Below are positions 30,095 to 39,076 of a DNA stretch of 64,000 bases, piece after piece (position 1 is the stretch's first letter; each line of letters begins with the position of its first letter). The stretch is from NCBI RefSeq assembly GCF_016107535.1, contig NZ_JABASQ010000009.1, forward strand, positions 1 to 64,000, given 5' to 3'. Position numbers and translations under genes: made by a program. This stretch comes from Psychrobacter cibarius (GTDB lineage: Bacteria; Pseudomonadota; Gammaproteobacteria; Pseudomonadales; Moraxellaceae). The notes under the pieces were generated by a model. It made no database searches, was not told the DNA's origin, and was given only the letters and a program-made list of their open reading frames with translations.

Positions 30095-30529
30095 TTACTT
30101 GGTTTTGACGATATGCCAAACGCCCAGTTTATTGTCGCCATTTTTATCGCCCACCTTTGTATCATTAGCATAGAAATATAACGGTTTACCATTTACCGCC
30201 CATTGATACTTGCCATCTTCGCGTTGAAATGCTGCAAACTGCCCTGACGCTTTGGCATTACTCGGTGCCATAAATGCGGGCCAAGCAATTAGACAGGCAC
30301 TACCACACTCTGATTTGTTCATCCCATCTTTGTCAAAGGTATATAAGGTCATGTGATTGCTTGCATCGACTAACATGCCGTTTTTACTCGCGACTGGCGC
30401 GGTATTTTTATTGGTGGCTTGTACATCATGCATGCCAGAATCATCATTGCCGAATACATTGTTTAACGTAGTACAACCAGTAAGCGTTAAAACACCAGTG
30501 AGAGCCGATAATATAAGCATACGTTTCAT
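30095..30529 (-). CDS. COG4315-type lipoprotein (secreted repeat of unknown function)
   Basis: A 144-residue lipoprotein precursor: MKRMLILSALTGVLTLTGC with the lipid-attachment Cys at 19. The mature part has two copies of the short secreted-repeat motif, one around LVDASNHMTLYTFDKD with SACLIAWPAF, the other around WAVNGKPLYFYANDTKVGD. The function is not known. The ATG at 30529 has an AAGGAAG ribosome binding site; an upstream in-frame start would add a His/Asn repeat coded by a TGATTG-type microsatellite and would spoil the signal peptide. Confidence 0.88.
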   Translation of the reverse strand: MKRMLILSALTGVLTLTGCTTLNNVFGNDDSGMHDVQATNKNTAPVASKNGMLVDASNHMTLYTFDKDGMNKSECGSACLIAWPAFMAPSNAKASGQFAAFQREDGKYQWAVNGKPLYFYANDTKVGDKNGDNKLGVWHIVKTK

Positions 30530-31043
30530 AATAACTTCCTTGTCATTTTGATTGTGATTGTGATTATGATCATAAATTTCTATTTGGATTTTTCTCATCG
30601 TCAGACTATTTAAGCAGCAAAAAAACCTATCGCTGACTTCAAGCAGTTTTAATATAGCATATGCAACAGCGCAGTCGTTTCTATCCCTATATAAATTTAC
30701 AAAAGCTTATGTATTTGCAAATTGGGTAAACTGGCATAGCCATTGCTATCAAGCGCCATAGCCATTCATTGACAAAACTCACCTATCTACTTACGTATTT
30801 GTCATCATATTGGTTGTCATTTTTCGTAGAATACCCTATACATATTAAGAATTACTACACAATGACAAATATGACTCTTGCGGCTTTATATGCATATTGA
30901 ACTTGACGTCCTTTGCACGCATATCAATAGTTATAAACGGCTTAGAACAACATCCATTAGGACAAATTTTTTAAAATAAGATTTTAGAATAAAACATTTA
31001 ACAAATACACCGAGCATGACCTGCTGTAACTGCTATTAAGGAT
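30530..31043. other. Intergenic region upstream of the lipoprotein and FAD oxidoreductase genes
   Basis: 514 bp between divergent genes. Next to the lipoprotein gene there is a short hexanucleotide-like repeat (TGATTG/TGATTA, about 30548-30571). The FAD-oxidoreductase promoter candidate is listed separately. No other gene-like structure is seen. Confidence 0.4.
30814..30842 (+). promoter_or_regulatory. Candidate promoter of the FAD oxidoreductase gene
   Basis: TTGTCA (30814-30819), 17-bp spacer, TATACA (30837-30842), about 200 bp upstream of the start. Confidence 0.45.
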
Positions 31044-32660
31044 ATGACAACGACAATGACTCACTCTTTCATTAAAAACCCAGTGAAAAACCAAGCGCAC
31101 TCTGCCAAACGCGTCGGTATTCTTGGTGGTGGTACGGCAGGAGCAACCATTGCTATTCGCCTTGCGGCATTAGGGCTTGAAACTTATGTATTTGAAAAAA
31201 ACAAATCGCTGATTGATGGTCCACCGATGTGTCACTTGCATGCTGGCGGCAATCTATACCGCGAAATTCCTGATGAAGATTGTGTGGCTCTCCTCAAACA
31301 ATGTATCGATATATTGCGCCTTTATCCTTATACCATCGATGTTCGCCCAACAGTATTTGCCGTACCAACTCGCGATGAAGGCTTGCCAGAAGATTTGCTA
31401 CCACGCCTTGATATCTTGACTGACGCTTATCGTGAGCTTATCGCCGAAGATGCTAATAATAAAGTACTTGGCGAACCTGAAAACTACTATCAGCTCTATA
31501 GCCATGAGCAACTGATTGCTTTGTCTGAGCGCGAGCAGGTCGCGGTGCCGAGTACGGTTGACGAATGGATGATACCAGTTGCTAAGTATTTGGATTTAAA
31601 TAAGGTTAAATTTCCGCTGATTGTCGTACAAGAGTATGGCTGGAATATTTTCCGTTTGGCAGCTTCTGCACAAGTGGCTTTAGAAGGCTATGAGCACGCG
31701 CATGTCTTTACCGATACACAAGTGAAACAGGTCATGCCTGTGGATTGTGAAAACTGCTCAAATGCTGACCATCATGTGACCAGATGGCGCATTGATTATC
31801 AGCAAGCAGCGAGCTCTGATACTGATACTGATACTGATACTAAAACGGATTCTATCGAAGTTGATTACTTAATCAACGCTTGTGGTTTTCGTACCGGTAT
31901 CATCGATGATATGGTCGGTGTCAAAGTCACGCGTATGGTCGAGTTTAAATCCTCTTATATTACTCATTGGGACGATACGGGCGGACAAATACCAGAAATT
32001 ATCGTTTACGGTGAGCGCGGCACCCCTGAAGGCATGGCGCAGTTAACGCCTTATCCTAATGGTTATTTTCAAATACATGGCATGAGTAAATTTATCACCT
32101 TATTTGATGATGGCTTGGTCGCCTCTAACAAAAATAGCGCCCAACCGAAATTGCCGTCGCAATACTTGCACTATATCGAAGACGGCTGGGATAAAGCGCC
32201 GCTGCAAGCGCGCAGCCAGCAAGCGATTGATTACGTGGCTGAATTTGTACCGACCTTTCATAGCGCGCGTACGGTTGGCAATGCGCTATACGGCGGCCAG
32301 CAAATACCTGGACAAGACGATACGCTGCGCGTTGCCGATGTCAGCTTATATGCCAATATTCGCTATGCGCGGGCAGAAAACGTCAAAGCATCCTCGACTT
32401 TGATTGCTGCCGATCAAATCGTTGATGAATTGACTGAACTTGGCTTAATCGATCATGACACGCCAGCCAACCGCAATCGTTATGCTCATAATTGGGCGTA
32501 TTTGACAAAACACGATAGCATGGCGATTGATAAAGTCGCGCGTACACTGGCTGAGCAACGAGGCTTTCCATTAGCAATGGCTGATGTGAATCACGGTATT
32601 GGCGAGACAACTTTAAAGGGTTTCAACACGGCTAATGATGCAAGTGCTACTGAGATATAA
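31044..32660 (+). CDS. FAD-dependent oxidoreductase, substrate unknown
   Basis: A 538-residue flavoprotein. The dinucleotide-binding motif GILGGGTAGATIAIRLA near residue 25, the ribityl-binding glutamate in TYVFEKN and a later INACGFRTG segment identify an FAD oxidoreductase of the glutathione-reductase/DAO-like fold. I cannot name the substrate: the middle (SLIDGPPMCHLHAGGNLYRE) does not match a family I know well. A DTDTDTDTKTDS stretch near residue 260 is coded by an ACTGAT repeat. There is no signal peptide. AAGGAT touches the first ATG, so ATG 31056 is an alternative start. It is a single gene with its own terminator. Confidence 0.8.
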   Translation: MTTTMTHSFIKNPVKNQAHSAKRVGILGGGTAGATIAIRLAALGLETYVFEKNKSLIDGPPMCHLHAGGNLYREIPDEDCVALLKQCIDILRLYPYTIDVRPTVFAVPTRDEGLPEDLLPRLDILTDAYRELIAEDANNKVLGEPENYYQLYSHEQLIALSEREQVAVPSTVDEWMIPVAKYLDLNKVKFPLIVVQEYGWNIFRLAASAQVALEGYEHAHVFTDTQVKQVMPVDCENCSNADHHVTRWRIDYQQAASSDTDTDTDTKTDSIEVDYLINACGFRTGIIDDMVGVKVTRMVEFKSSYITHWDDTGGQIPEIIVYGERGTPEGMAQLTPYPNGYFQIHGMSKFITLFDDGLVASNKNSAQPKLPSQYLHYIEDGWDKAPLQARSQQAIDYVAEFVPTFHSARTVGNALYGGQQIPGQDDTLRVADVSLYANIRYARAENVKASSTLIAADQIVDELTELGLIDHDTPANRNRYAHNWAYLTKHDSMAIDKVARTLAEQRGFPLAMADVNHGIGETTLKGFNTANDASATEI

Positions 32661-32684
32661 AAAGCGTTCTATTAAAAATTGAAC

Positions 32685-32730
32685 AAAAAAAGGAGAGAAT
32701 GGCTAACGATCAGCCCTTCTCTCTTTTTTT
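32685..32730. terminator. Bidirectional terminator between the FAD oxidoreductase and LOG genes
   Basis: A-run, AGAGAA arm, inner GGCT/AGCC, TTCTCT arm and T-run between convergent genes. Confidence 0.88.
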
Positions 32731-32798
32731 ATAGATAAAAACATTTATATATAAAAGCATGTACAGATCAAAGCATTTATAAATAAGAATATGTACTC

Positions 32799-33476
32799 TT
32801 AATTACCAGCCATTTTTTCGGTATCGACTGCATCGTCTATTTTTACGACTGTTTTTAATAGCTCAATGGCTTCATTAATCGTGTTACATACCACCAAACG
32901 CTCCAAATCTTCTTGTTTCATAAAACCTTGGTCAGCGGTATATTTTAAATGCTCAATCATACGGTCGTAGAAGCCATTGATATTCAGAATAATCATCGGT
33001 TTTTCGTGCTGATATAACTGACGCCACGTAGCGATTTCCATAATTTCTTCTAGCGTCCCAAGCCCGCCCGGTAAGGTAATAAAGGCATCGGCATATTCTG
33101 CCATCACCGTTTTACGGGTATGCATGGTATCGGTCAAATGCAGGCGGGTCAGCTGCTCATGAGCAATCTCGTGCTTGAGCATAAAGGTTGGAATCACACC
33201 AACCGCTTGCGCGCCGCCTTGGATGACTTCATCTGCCACTGCGCCCATCAGCCCGATGCTCGCGCCGCCATAAACCAGACCCATGCCATTATCGGCAAGC
33301 TCACGGCCAAGCTCGCGCGCTGCCTGCTCATAGACTTCATTATTGCCCAAACGCGAACCACAATAAACCGCCACTAACGGCATCGTCAACGCTGATTTAT
33401 CCACTGCTTTTTCAATATTGGTAATATCTTGACTGGTAATGACTTCATAAGTGTCATTATTAATTTTCATTTGCAT
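32799..33476 (-). CDS. LOG-family protein (TIGR00730-type phosphoribohydrolase)
   Basis: LOG proteins hydrolyse cytokinin riboside 5'-monophosphates or other nucleotide 5'-monophosphates; the bacterial substrate is often unknown. The product of up to 225 residues has VYCGSRLGNNEVY, the GGASIGLMGAVAD motif and the hallmark PGGLGTLEEIMEIATW. A non-conserved N-terminal extension of about 25 residues precedes the Rossmann fold. AAGGAAG fits either ATG 33476 or ATG 33470. Confidence 0.9.
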   Translation of the reverse strand: MQMKINNDTYEVITSQDITNIEKAVDKSALTMPLVAVYCGSRLGNNEVYEQAARELGRELADNGMGLVYGGASIGLMGAVADEVIQGGAQAVGVIPTFMLKHEIAHEQLTRLHLTDTMHTRKTVMAEYADAFITLPGGLGTLEEIMEIATWRQLYQHEKPMIILNINGFYDRMIEHLKYTADQGFMKQEDLERLVVCNTINEAIELLKTVVKIDDAVDTEKMAGN

Positions 33477-33950
33477 AAAACTTCCTTAATTTTTATATCG
33501 ACTTTTTATTAAATATATAGCTATTAGATACTTAGCTATTAAATTCTTAGCTACTAAATACTTGGCTATTAAAACACGTTTATTCATACCTGTTGGTTTG
33601 TTGATGTGTTTTGATTGGTCAAAATAAATACTGATTAATTTTTTTGCTTAATATTGTGCAAAACAAACCACATAGAACTCGCACATAGAACCTGCTTATA
33701 GAACTTAGAAGTCATTTTCGCCTACCTTCCTACCTAAGATTTATTTTACCATAAGCGGTGTTGTAACTCGGTCATCATGCGGTTATCGCAGAGTTATGCC
33801 ATAGATTAAATAATCGCAGCTCAATGACGATATGATTAACACTGATTATTAAACGCTCAGCGCATCTTAAGCGTCTTTATTTACCCAAAGCACTTACTGA
33901 TAAAAAAGCACTTACTCATAAAAATGACAAAAACATATTAAGGTTAAACC
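33477..33950. other. Repeat-rich intergenic region upstream of the LOG gene
   Basis: 474 bp of AT-rich DNA. It contains the 15-bp tandem repeat listed next, a degenerate 13-14-bp repeat CACATAGAACTCG-type at about 33669-33709, and a direct repeat around AAAGCACTTACT (about 33887-33921) just before the next gene. No ORF is supported. Confidence 0.55.
33518..33577. repeat. 15-bp imperfect tandem repeat, four copies
   Basis: Units TAGCTATTAGATACT, TAGCTATTAAATTCT, TAGCTACTAAATACT and TGGCTATTAAAACAC follow head to tail. Confidence 0.88.
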
Positions 33951-34841
33951 ATGGAAAATACGCAGAATCAAACGGATACTTATGCACTAAGCATCATGAC
34001 TGATCGCAATCGGGCATTGGCAGCGACTGTCTATCGCCCTAAAGATGAGGTGAAAAAAGCGGTCATGATAGCGCCAGCTACCGGTATCAAACGGCAGTTT
34101 TATCACAATTTTGCCACTTATTTAGCAGCCAGTGGCTTTGGTGTCCTAACCTTTGATAATGAAGGTATCGGCGAATCGCTATCGTCTGATTTGGCTAAAT
34201 GTGACGCCTCTTTAATCAGTTGGGGTCGCCATGATATGCCAGCCGTGCTTGATGCCTTACAAGACGAATTTGCCGATGCGACTTATCATTTAATTGGTCA
34301 TAGTGCCGGTGGTCAGCTGATAGGTTTAATGCCAAACTACCAAGCCATTACGTCGGTCTTCAATGTCGCTTGCTCATCAGGGCGCATCAAAAATATGGAC
34401 ATGCCTTATAAGCTCAAAGCAATGGGTTTTATGGATGCCTTTATCCCACTCACTAACTTAACCTTCGGTTATACCCCAGCGGATAAAATCGGTATGGGCG
34501 AGCCGCTACCACGCGGCGTCGCTCGTCAGTGGCGCGAATGGTGCAATGGCGCAGGCTATATCAAGACCGCTTTTGGCAAAAGCATTCATACTCACTTCTA
34601 TGATGAGCTTGATATGCCGGCATTGTGGCTCAGCTTTAGCGATGATGAGATTGCCAATAGTAAAAACATGGATGATATGATTCGCGTCTTTAGCAAAATG
34701 CCAGTCGAAAAACGCTTTTTTGAGCCAAAAGAGTTCGGCTTAAATAGTATCGGTCATATGCGCTATTTTAGTAGCAGAACCAATGCCAAAGCCCCGCAGC
34801 TTTGGCAAATGGCAGTCGATTGGTTAGCTAAGCAGCAATAA
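33951..34841 (+). CDS. Alpha/beta hydrolase
   Basis: A 296-residue hydrolase with APATGIKRQFYHNFATYLA near the start, the nucleophile elbow LIGHSAGGQLIG (Ser near residue 123) and a catalytic His in NSIGHMRYF near the C-terminus. This group includes uncharacterised esterase/acyltransferase-like proteins; the substrate is unknown. There is no signal peptide. AAGGTTAAACC precedes the ATG. It is convergent with the exonuclease gene, with only 36 bp between stop codons. Confidence 0.85.
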   Translation: MENTQNQTDTYALSIMTDRNRALAATVYRPKDEVKKAVMIAPATGIKRQFYHNFATYLAASGFGVLTFDNEGIGESLSSDLAKCDASLISWGRHDMPAVLDALQDEFADATYHLIGHSAGGQLIGLMPNYQAITSVFNVACSSGRIKNMDMPYKLKAMGFMDAFIPLTNLTFGYTPADKIGMGEPLPRGVARQWREWCNGAGYIKTAFGKSIHTHFYDELDMPALWLSFSDDEIANSKNMDDMIRVFSKMPVEKRFFEPKEFGLNSIGHMRYFSSRTNAKAPQLWQMAVDWLAKQQ

Positions 34842-34877
34842 GTTCTGTTTAGTTAATCCATTTAAGCGCAAGTCTAT

Positions 34878-35567
34878 TTAGTCTTGCGTGTTTTTTGCTG
34901 CCTGTTCTGCTTTAACACGCTTGGTCAAAGCAGAATAAAGCGACGGCTGCATATTATGGATGTTACCTAGCATCCATTTTACGTAGCTGATAGGTACGTC
35001 TTTAATCGGCATGTCCTTATGTTTACCAAAGGGCATTTTGCTCACCGGATTGGCTTTATTGGCGATAGCATGGGCCGCCACAAAATCTGTCGGTGCAATC
35101 TCTAAACGCTCGCAGCAGGCCTGATAAAGCAGATAACACATGCGTGCATCGCCGAGCGCATCATGAGCGGCAATCGTCAGCCTACTTGCTTCGCCTTTAC
35201 CTAATAACTGCTCAATACATTTCGACTGACCATAGGCGCTCCACTCTGGAAAGGCGACGCGCGCCAGCCGCACCGTACATATTAGCTTAGCGGACGGACT
35301 GCCAATCACCCGCCAATCAAAGCGCACATTATGCCCAATCAAATACTGCGGCAACTCAAACGCCTCCAACTCAAAGCGCTCAAGACCGGCGACATCATCA
35401 TCGGTAATACCATGAATTCTAATGACCATGGGTGATATCGAGCGCCCACTATTAAAGTATTTCATCCACTCAAAACCCGTCGCTACATTAATAGTCGCCA
35501 CTTGAATCGGACGCGGATCACGACCTTGATCGGTTTCGGTATCGATAATCAGCGCAGTATCAGTCAT
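34878..35567 (-). CDS. ExoX-like 3'-5' exonuclease
   Basis: A DEDD-type exonuclease: IIDTETD near residue 8, HNVRFDWRV near 84 and AHDALGDARM near 145 supply the metal-binding acidic residues. The C-terminal PFGKHKDMPIKDVP.YVKWMLGN segment matches the tail of E. coli ExoX, which acts on single- and double-stranded DNA in repair. The identity is by resemblance. The start ATG has only a weak ribosome binding site. Confidence 0.85.
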   Translation of the reverse strand: MTDTALIIDTETDQGRDPRPIQVATINVATGFEWMKYFNSGRSISPMVIRIHGITDDDVAGLERFELEAFELPQYLIGHNVRFDWRVIGSPSAKLICTVRLARVAFPEWSAYGQSKCIEQLLGKGEASRLTIAAHDALGDARMCYLLYQACCERLEIAPTDFVAAHAIANKANPVSKMPFGKHKDMPIKDVPISYVKWMLGNIHNMQPSLYSALTKRVKAEQAAKNTQD

Positions 35568-35665
35568 AAAGATTTAGCCATCGTTATTTAAGCATAGTTA
35601 TTGATAGATAGTTATTTCGCTATAGGTAGCAACATTGGTGTTTTAAGTGCAATTGTAAAAGCTAG

Positions 35666-35754
35666 GTAAATTTAAAAGCCGCGTGAATTTTAAAAGCCGC
35701 GTGAATTTTAAAAGCCGCGTGAATTTTAAAAGCCACGTAACTTTTAAAAACTAC
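35666..35754. repeat. 18-bp tandem repeat, five copies
   Basis: The unit GTGAATTTTAAAAGCCGC occurs exactly at 35683-35700 and 35701-35718, with one change at 35719-35736, a 17-bp variant at 35666-35682 and a diverged copy at 35737-35754. It lies between divergent genes, 100 bp upstream of the M23 peptidase. In one frame it would read VNFKSR repeatedly, but there is no supported gene. Confidence 0.93.
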
Positions 35755-35864
35755 GTTATGTTTATGGGGATAAAAACTAGAAATAACAATGGTATACAAA
35801 GAATAGAGACGTTAACTCTTATACTACCCATTAGAGTTAACTCAAAAAAAATAAAGAGATATCG

Positions 35865-36467
35865 ATGCTAGCAGATGGTAATAAGCTTCCGCCAAATCCA
35901 AATTCAAAACCAACCTTTTTACGCCGTATACTAAGTGTATTCATCAAGGCAGCTGTATTATTGATGCTGTTATTTGTATTTGACAAGCTCTTACCGAGTA
36001 TCAGTCAACAAACCCAGTCGTTTGTGATGGCAAAATGGCAACAGCTCAGTTTATTACAACAACCACTGCCCACAGAAAACAGTCTGCCCTCGCCATTACC
36101 AGCACAGCACCTAACCGATACGTGGGGCGGCGCGCGTAGCCAAGGTCGCTCTCACGAAGGCATCGACATATTTGCCAAGCGAGGTACGCCGATACAGGCC
36201 ACGACACAAGGCATCGTCAGTAAAGTCGGTGAAAATACGTTAGGCGGTCGCGTGGTGTTCATCATTGGACCGGGCGGCGCCGGACATTATTATGCGCATC
36301 TAGAGGATTATGCCGATTTTAGCCCAAACGACTGGGTAAATAGCGGCGATATCATCGGTTACGTCGGCGACAGTGGGAATGCCAAAGGTACGCCGCCGCA
36401 CGTCCATTACGGTATTTATATCAGCGGCAGTGCAGTGAACCCCTATCCACTTTTACAAAAAGATTAG
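35865..36467 (+). CDS. M23-family metallopeptidase (LytM domain), membrane-anchored
   Basis: A peptidoglycan endopeptidase or LytM-like regulator. A hydrophobic segment at about residues 21-42 anchors it or serves as a signal. The LytM domain follows with the zinc-binding [14 protein letters not shown] (His and Asp), GHYYAHL and the HxH motif in PPHVHYGIY, so the catalytic set is complete. At 200 residues it lacks the coiled-coil region of EnvC/NlpD. Its stop codon overlaps that of the convergent phoR in the four bases TTAG. Confidence 0.9.
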   Translation: MLADGNKLPPNPNSKPTFLRRILSVFIKAAVLLMLLFVFDKLLPSISQQTQSFVMAKWQQLSLLQQPLPTENSLPSPLPAQHLTDTWGGARSQGRSHEGIDIFAKRGTPIQATTQGIVSKVGENTLGGRVVFIIGPGGAGHYYAHLEDYADFSPNDWVNSGDIIGYVGDSGNAKGTPPHVHYGIYISGSAVNPYPLLQKD

Positions 36468-37567
36468 GGTATCGCAGCTGATCTAATGTGGGCAGCTGGA
36501 AATACCATACTGAACGTCGAGCCTACCCCTTCTACTGATTCAATTTGTAAATTAGCCTCATGCTGATATAAAACGTGTTTAACGATTGCCAAACCTAGCC
36601 CTGTGCCGCCAGTCGCCCGACTACGACCTTTATCAATACGATAAAAACGCTCCGTCAACCGTGTGATATGCTCAGGTGCAATACCAATACCATTGTCTTC
36701 GACGGCAAATCGGCAACCTTCTGACGTTTTTGTCCAGCTAATGGCGATATTACCGCCCTTGGGCGTGTATTTGATGGCATTAATCACCAGATTAGAAAGC
36801 GCGCTATTTAGATACATCTCTGAGCCATACAGTCCGTCATAAGTGTCTATCTGCAAGTGAATGGTATGCCCATATTCTTGATTGTACGCTTGCGCATCAT
36901 CATAAACATGGGTCAGCAGCTTGGTCATATCAATATAGCTGAGCTCATGGGTTTCTTCGATTTCGATGCGAGATAACAGCAATAAGTCATTCACAATTCT
37001 ATTCATACGCGCAGTCTGTTGGCTCATCAGCTCAAACCCTCGCTTCCAATGCGGCGGCATATCTGGCTGATCCGAAAAATTTTCTAGATAACCCATCATG
37101 ACGGTCAACGGTGTGCGTAACTCATGCGAGACATTCGCCACAAAATCGCGGCGCATCTCTTCTAAATGATGCAAGCGCGTCACATCATAAATAATGAGCA
37201 GCTTCTCATCGCCAAAAGGCGTGAGCTCACACTTTAGATAACGCTTGGGCGCGCGCCACGAGACAATGTGCACACCATCCTGAGCACCATCGTTAGGGTT
37301 GGTCGTCGCCTGATAATACTGACGAAATTCAGGCGCACTAATAAAGTCAAAAATGCACTTACCTTTATCTGATAACTGTAACAACATTAAATCTTCGGCG
37401 GCCTGATTCCACCATTCGAGCCCATCATCGTCATTGAGCAAAACCACCGCATCACGCAATGCGCGTAGTGCGCTTCTAATTTTTTTGAGTTGATCCGTTG
37501 TATTCTGCTGAGTTGCTAGCAGTGATTTATTTTGTTGGTCGCCTTGAGCCGATATTAGGGTGTTCAT
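36464..37567 (-). CDS. phoR: Phosphate-regulon sensor histidine kinase PhoR, without membrane segments
   Basis: PhoR phosphorylates PhoB under phosphate limitation. The 367-residue protein has a PAS-like domain (about 33-130), the HisKA motif [20 protein letters not shown] with His148, and an HATPase domain with [15 protein letters not shown] and GTGLGLAI. Unlike typical PhoR (about 430 residues), it shows no N-terminal transmembrane helix: the first 30 residues are Gln/Thr/Lys-rich and hydrophilic, and the gap to phoB is only 80 bp, so no longer start exists. A GGAT ribosome binding site supports the start. It follows phoB on the same strand. Confidence 0.92.
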   Translation of the reverse strand: MNTLISAQGDQQNKSLLATQQNTTDQLKKIRSALRALRDAVVLLNDDDGLEWWNQAAEDLMLLQLSDKGKCIFDFISAPEFRQYYQATTNPNDGAQDGVHIVSWRAPKRYLKCELTPFGDEKLLIIYDVTRLHHLEEMRRDFVANVSHELRTPLTVMMGYLENFSDQPDMPPHWKRGFELMSQQTARMNRIVNDLLLLSRIEIEETHELSYIDMTKLLTHVYDDAQAYNQEYGHTIHLQIDTYDGLYGSEMYLNSALSNLVINAIKYTPKGGNIAISWTKTSEGCRFAVEDNGIGIAPEHITRLTERFYRIDKGRSRATGGTGLGLAIVKHVLYQHEANLQIESVEGVGSTFSMVFPAAHIRSAAIP

Positions 37568-37647
37568 CCATCATCCTTATCACTATTCGCCGTTTTTCAC
37601 TGTGCTACGATTGACATACTGCTTTTATAGCGAATAAAAACCGTCCG

Positions 37648-38352
37648 TTAAATTGGTTCAATAAAGCTAGAAAATCGATAGCCTGTCCCGCGTACTGTCT
37701 GTATCAACGTATCACATTGATGCGGTCGTAGTAATGTCCGCAAACGTTTGATATGCACATCAATGGTTCTATCTTCGATATATACATTACCGCCCCATAC
37801 TTGGTCTAGCAGCTGCGTCCGCGTATAGGCACGCTCTGGATGACTCATAAAAAATGCCAGTAATCGATATTCCGTAGGACCAACATCAACCACTTTACCA
37901 GCCGCTGTCACCCGCTGACTTTTGGGATCAAGGCTCAGATTGCCGATTTCGATAGGTTTATCACTACTGAGCGCGTTACTACGACGCAATACTGCTTTGA
38001 TTCTGGATATTAACTCACGTGTCGAAAAAGGCTTGGTCATATAATCATCAGCCCCAGCGTCAAGGCCATGCACCTTGCTGTCCTCTTCACTTTTAGCCGT
38101 CAACATAATGACTGGTATCTCAGCGAGTAGCTCATCGTTTTTGAGCAATCGACAAAAATCAATGCCACTTTTATCACCAGGCAGCATCCAATCTAGCAAA
38201 ATCAGCGCAGGGCGGTGATCGACCACTTGTTGGTGCGCCTCAGATACATCTGCTGCCTGCAGACTATCAAATCCCGCCATCTCTAGCGTCATGACGATCA
38301 TTTCACGAATCGCAGGTTCATCTTCAACAATCAAAATTTGCTCATTATACAT
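37648..38352 (-). CDS. phoB: Phosphate-regulon response regulator PhoB
   Basis: An OmpR-class regulator: receiver domain with acidic residues DE(10-11), phospho-acceptor Asp54 in LLDWMLPG and Lys in MLTAKSEE, then a C-terminal winged-helix DNA-binding domain with VWGGNVYIEDRTIDVHIKRLR. Length 234 is typical. With phoR next to it, and a Pho box upstream, the pair is the phosphate-starvation control system, probably autoregulated. No pst transporter genes are in the window. Confidence 0.96.
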   Translation of the reverse strand: MYNEQILIVEDEPAIREMIVMTLEMAGFDSLQAADVSEAHQQVVDHRPALILLDWMLPGDKSGIDFCRLLKNDELLAEIPVIMLTAKSEEDSKVHGLDAGADDYMTKPFSTRELISRIKAVLRRSNALSSDKPIEIGNLSLDPKSQRVTAAGKVVDVGPTEYRLLAFFMSHPERAYTRTQLLDQVWGGNVYIEDRTIDVHIKRLRTLLRPHQCDTLIQTVRGTGYRFSSFIEPI

Positions 38353-38440
38353 ACGGCATTCTCAGTGTTAGAGGACCACATTTGGCTGACAAAAAAGGCG
38401 ATAAATGCTCGCCTGCTGCTCCCTATTAAACGGGGTAATT

Positions 38441-38458
38441 ATGACAGTTTAATGACAT
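38441..38458 (-). promoter_or_regulatory. Pho box upstream of phoB
   Basis: The minus strand reads ATGTCAT, TAAA, CTGTCAT: two 7-bp half-sites with a 4-bp AT spacer, a close match to the PhoB site. A TTTAAT -10-like element lies ten bases downstream, matching Pho promoter geometry. It stands about 90 bp before phoB. Confidence 0.85.
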
Positions 38459-38508
38459 TCAACTTTTAAGCGCTTCATAGGTCTCGTGACAGCTAATGCT
38501 TGGTTTAC

Positions 38509-38964
38509 TCAATTCACTTCTAACAAGAAATTCAATGGACCATCATTGATGCTCGACACTTGCATATTGGCACCAAATTGACCAGTTGCCACGTTTGAGT
38601 GTTGCGTGTTGGCATAAGCGACCAATTGCGCAAACAACGCTTGCGCCGCATCAGGTGCCATCGCACCACCAAAGTCAGGGCGACGACCCTTGTCTGTTTT
38701 TGCCATTAGCGTAAACTGTGATACCAATAACAGTCCGCCACCAACTTGCTGGACATTTTTATCCAGTTTGCCGTACTTGGCAGGATCATCATCATTGTCA
38801 AAAATACGATAGGTGAGGATTTTATCCACCATTCGCTGTGCGCTTGTTAGGTCGTCATCAGGCCCCAAACCAATATAAGCCAATATGCCTTGCTCAATCG
38901 TACCAACACACTGCGCATCGACGGTGACACTAGCATGGCATACGCGCTGTATAAGTGCTTTCAT
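38509..38964 (-). CDS. dtd: D-aminoacyl-tRNA deacylase
   Basis: Dtd removes D-amino acids mischarged on tRNA. The 151-residue protein starts MKALIQRVCHASVTVD, has LLLVSQFTLMA (SQFT motif) and the GPLNFLLEV C-terminus close to the family's cross-subunit GP motif; the sequence order NDGPLNFLLE is standard. An AAGGAATCC ribosome binding site is present. It is divergent from psd. Confidence 0.95.
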   Translation of the reverse strand: MKALIQRVCHASVTVDAQCVGTIEQGILAYIGLGPDDDLTSAQRMVDKILTYRIFDNDDDPAKYGKLDKNVQQVGGGLLLVSQFTLMAKTDKGRRPDFGGAMAPDAAQALFAQLVAYANTQHSNVATGQFGANMQVSSINDGPLNFLLEVN

Positions 38965-39076
38965 TTACGGATTCCTTACCAATTATGCCCATACAATAAT
39001 ACGCCTTCCATGATAAAATACGGCCATTCTCTTGCTTATTAATTATTACATCACACCCTATTTTGGTAGCCTCATT

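Noticed and set aside
33518..35754. Short repeats as a possible CRISPR array
   Set aside because: The copies are directly adjacent without unique spacers, too short, and no cas genes are present.
35683..35871. ORF reading VNFKSR repeats
   Set aside because: It is only the translation of the 18-bp tandem repeat, with a GTG start, no ribosome binding site and overlap with the M23 start.
37568..37647. Frameshift hiding PhoR membrane helices
   Set aside because: Only 80 bp separate phoR and phoB, too little for the missing region in any frame.
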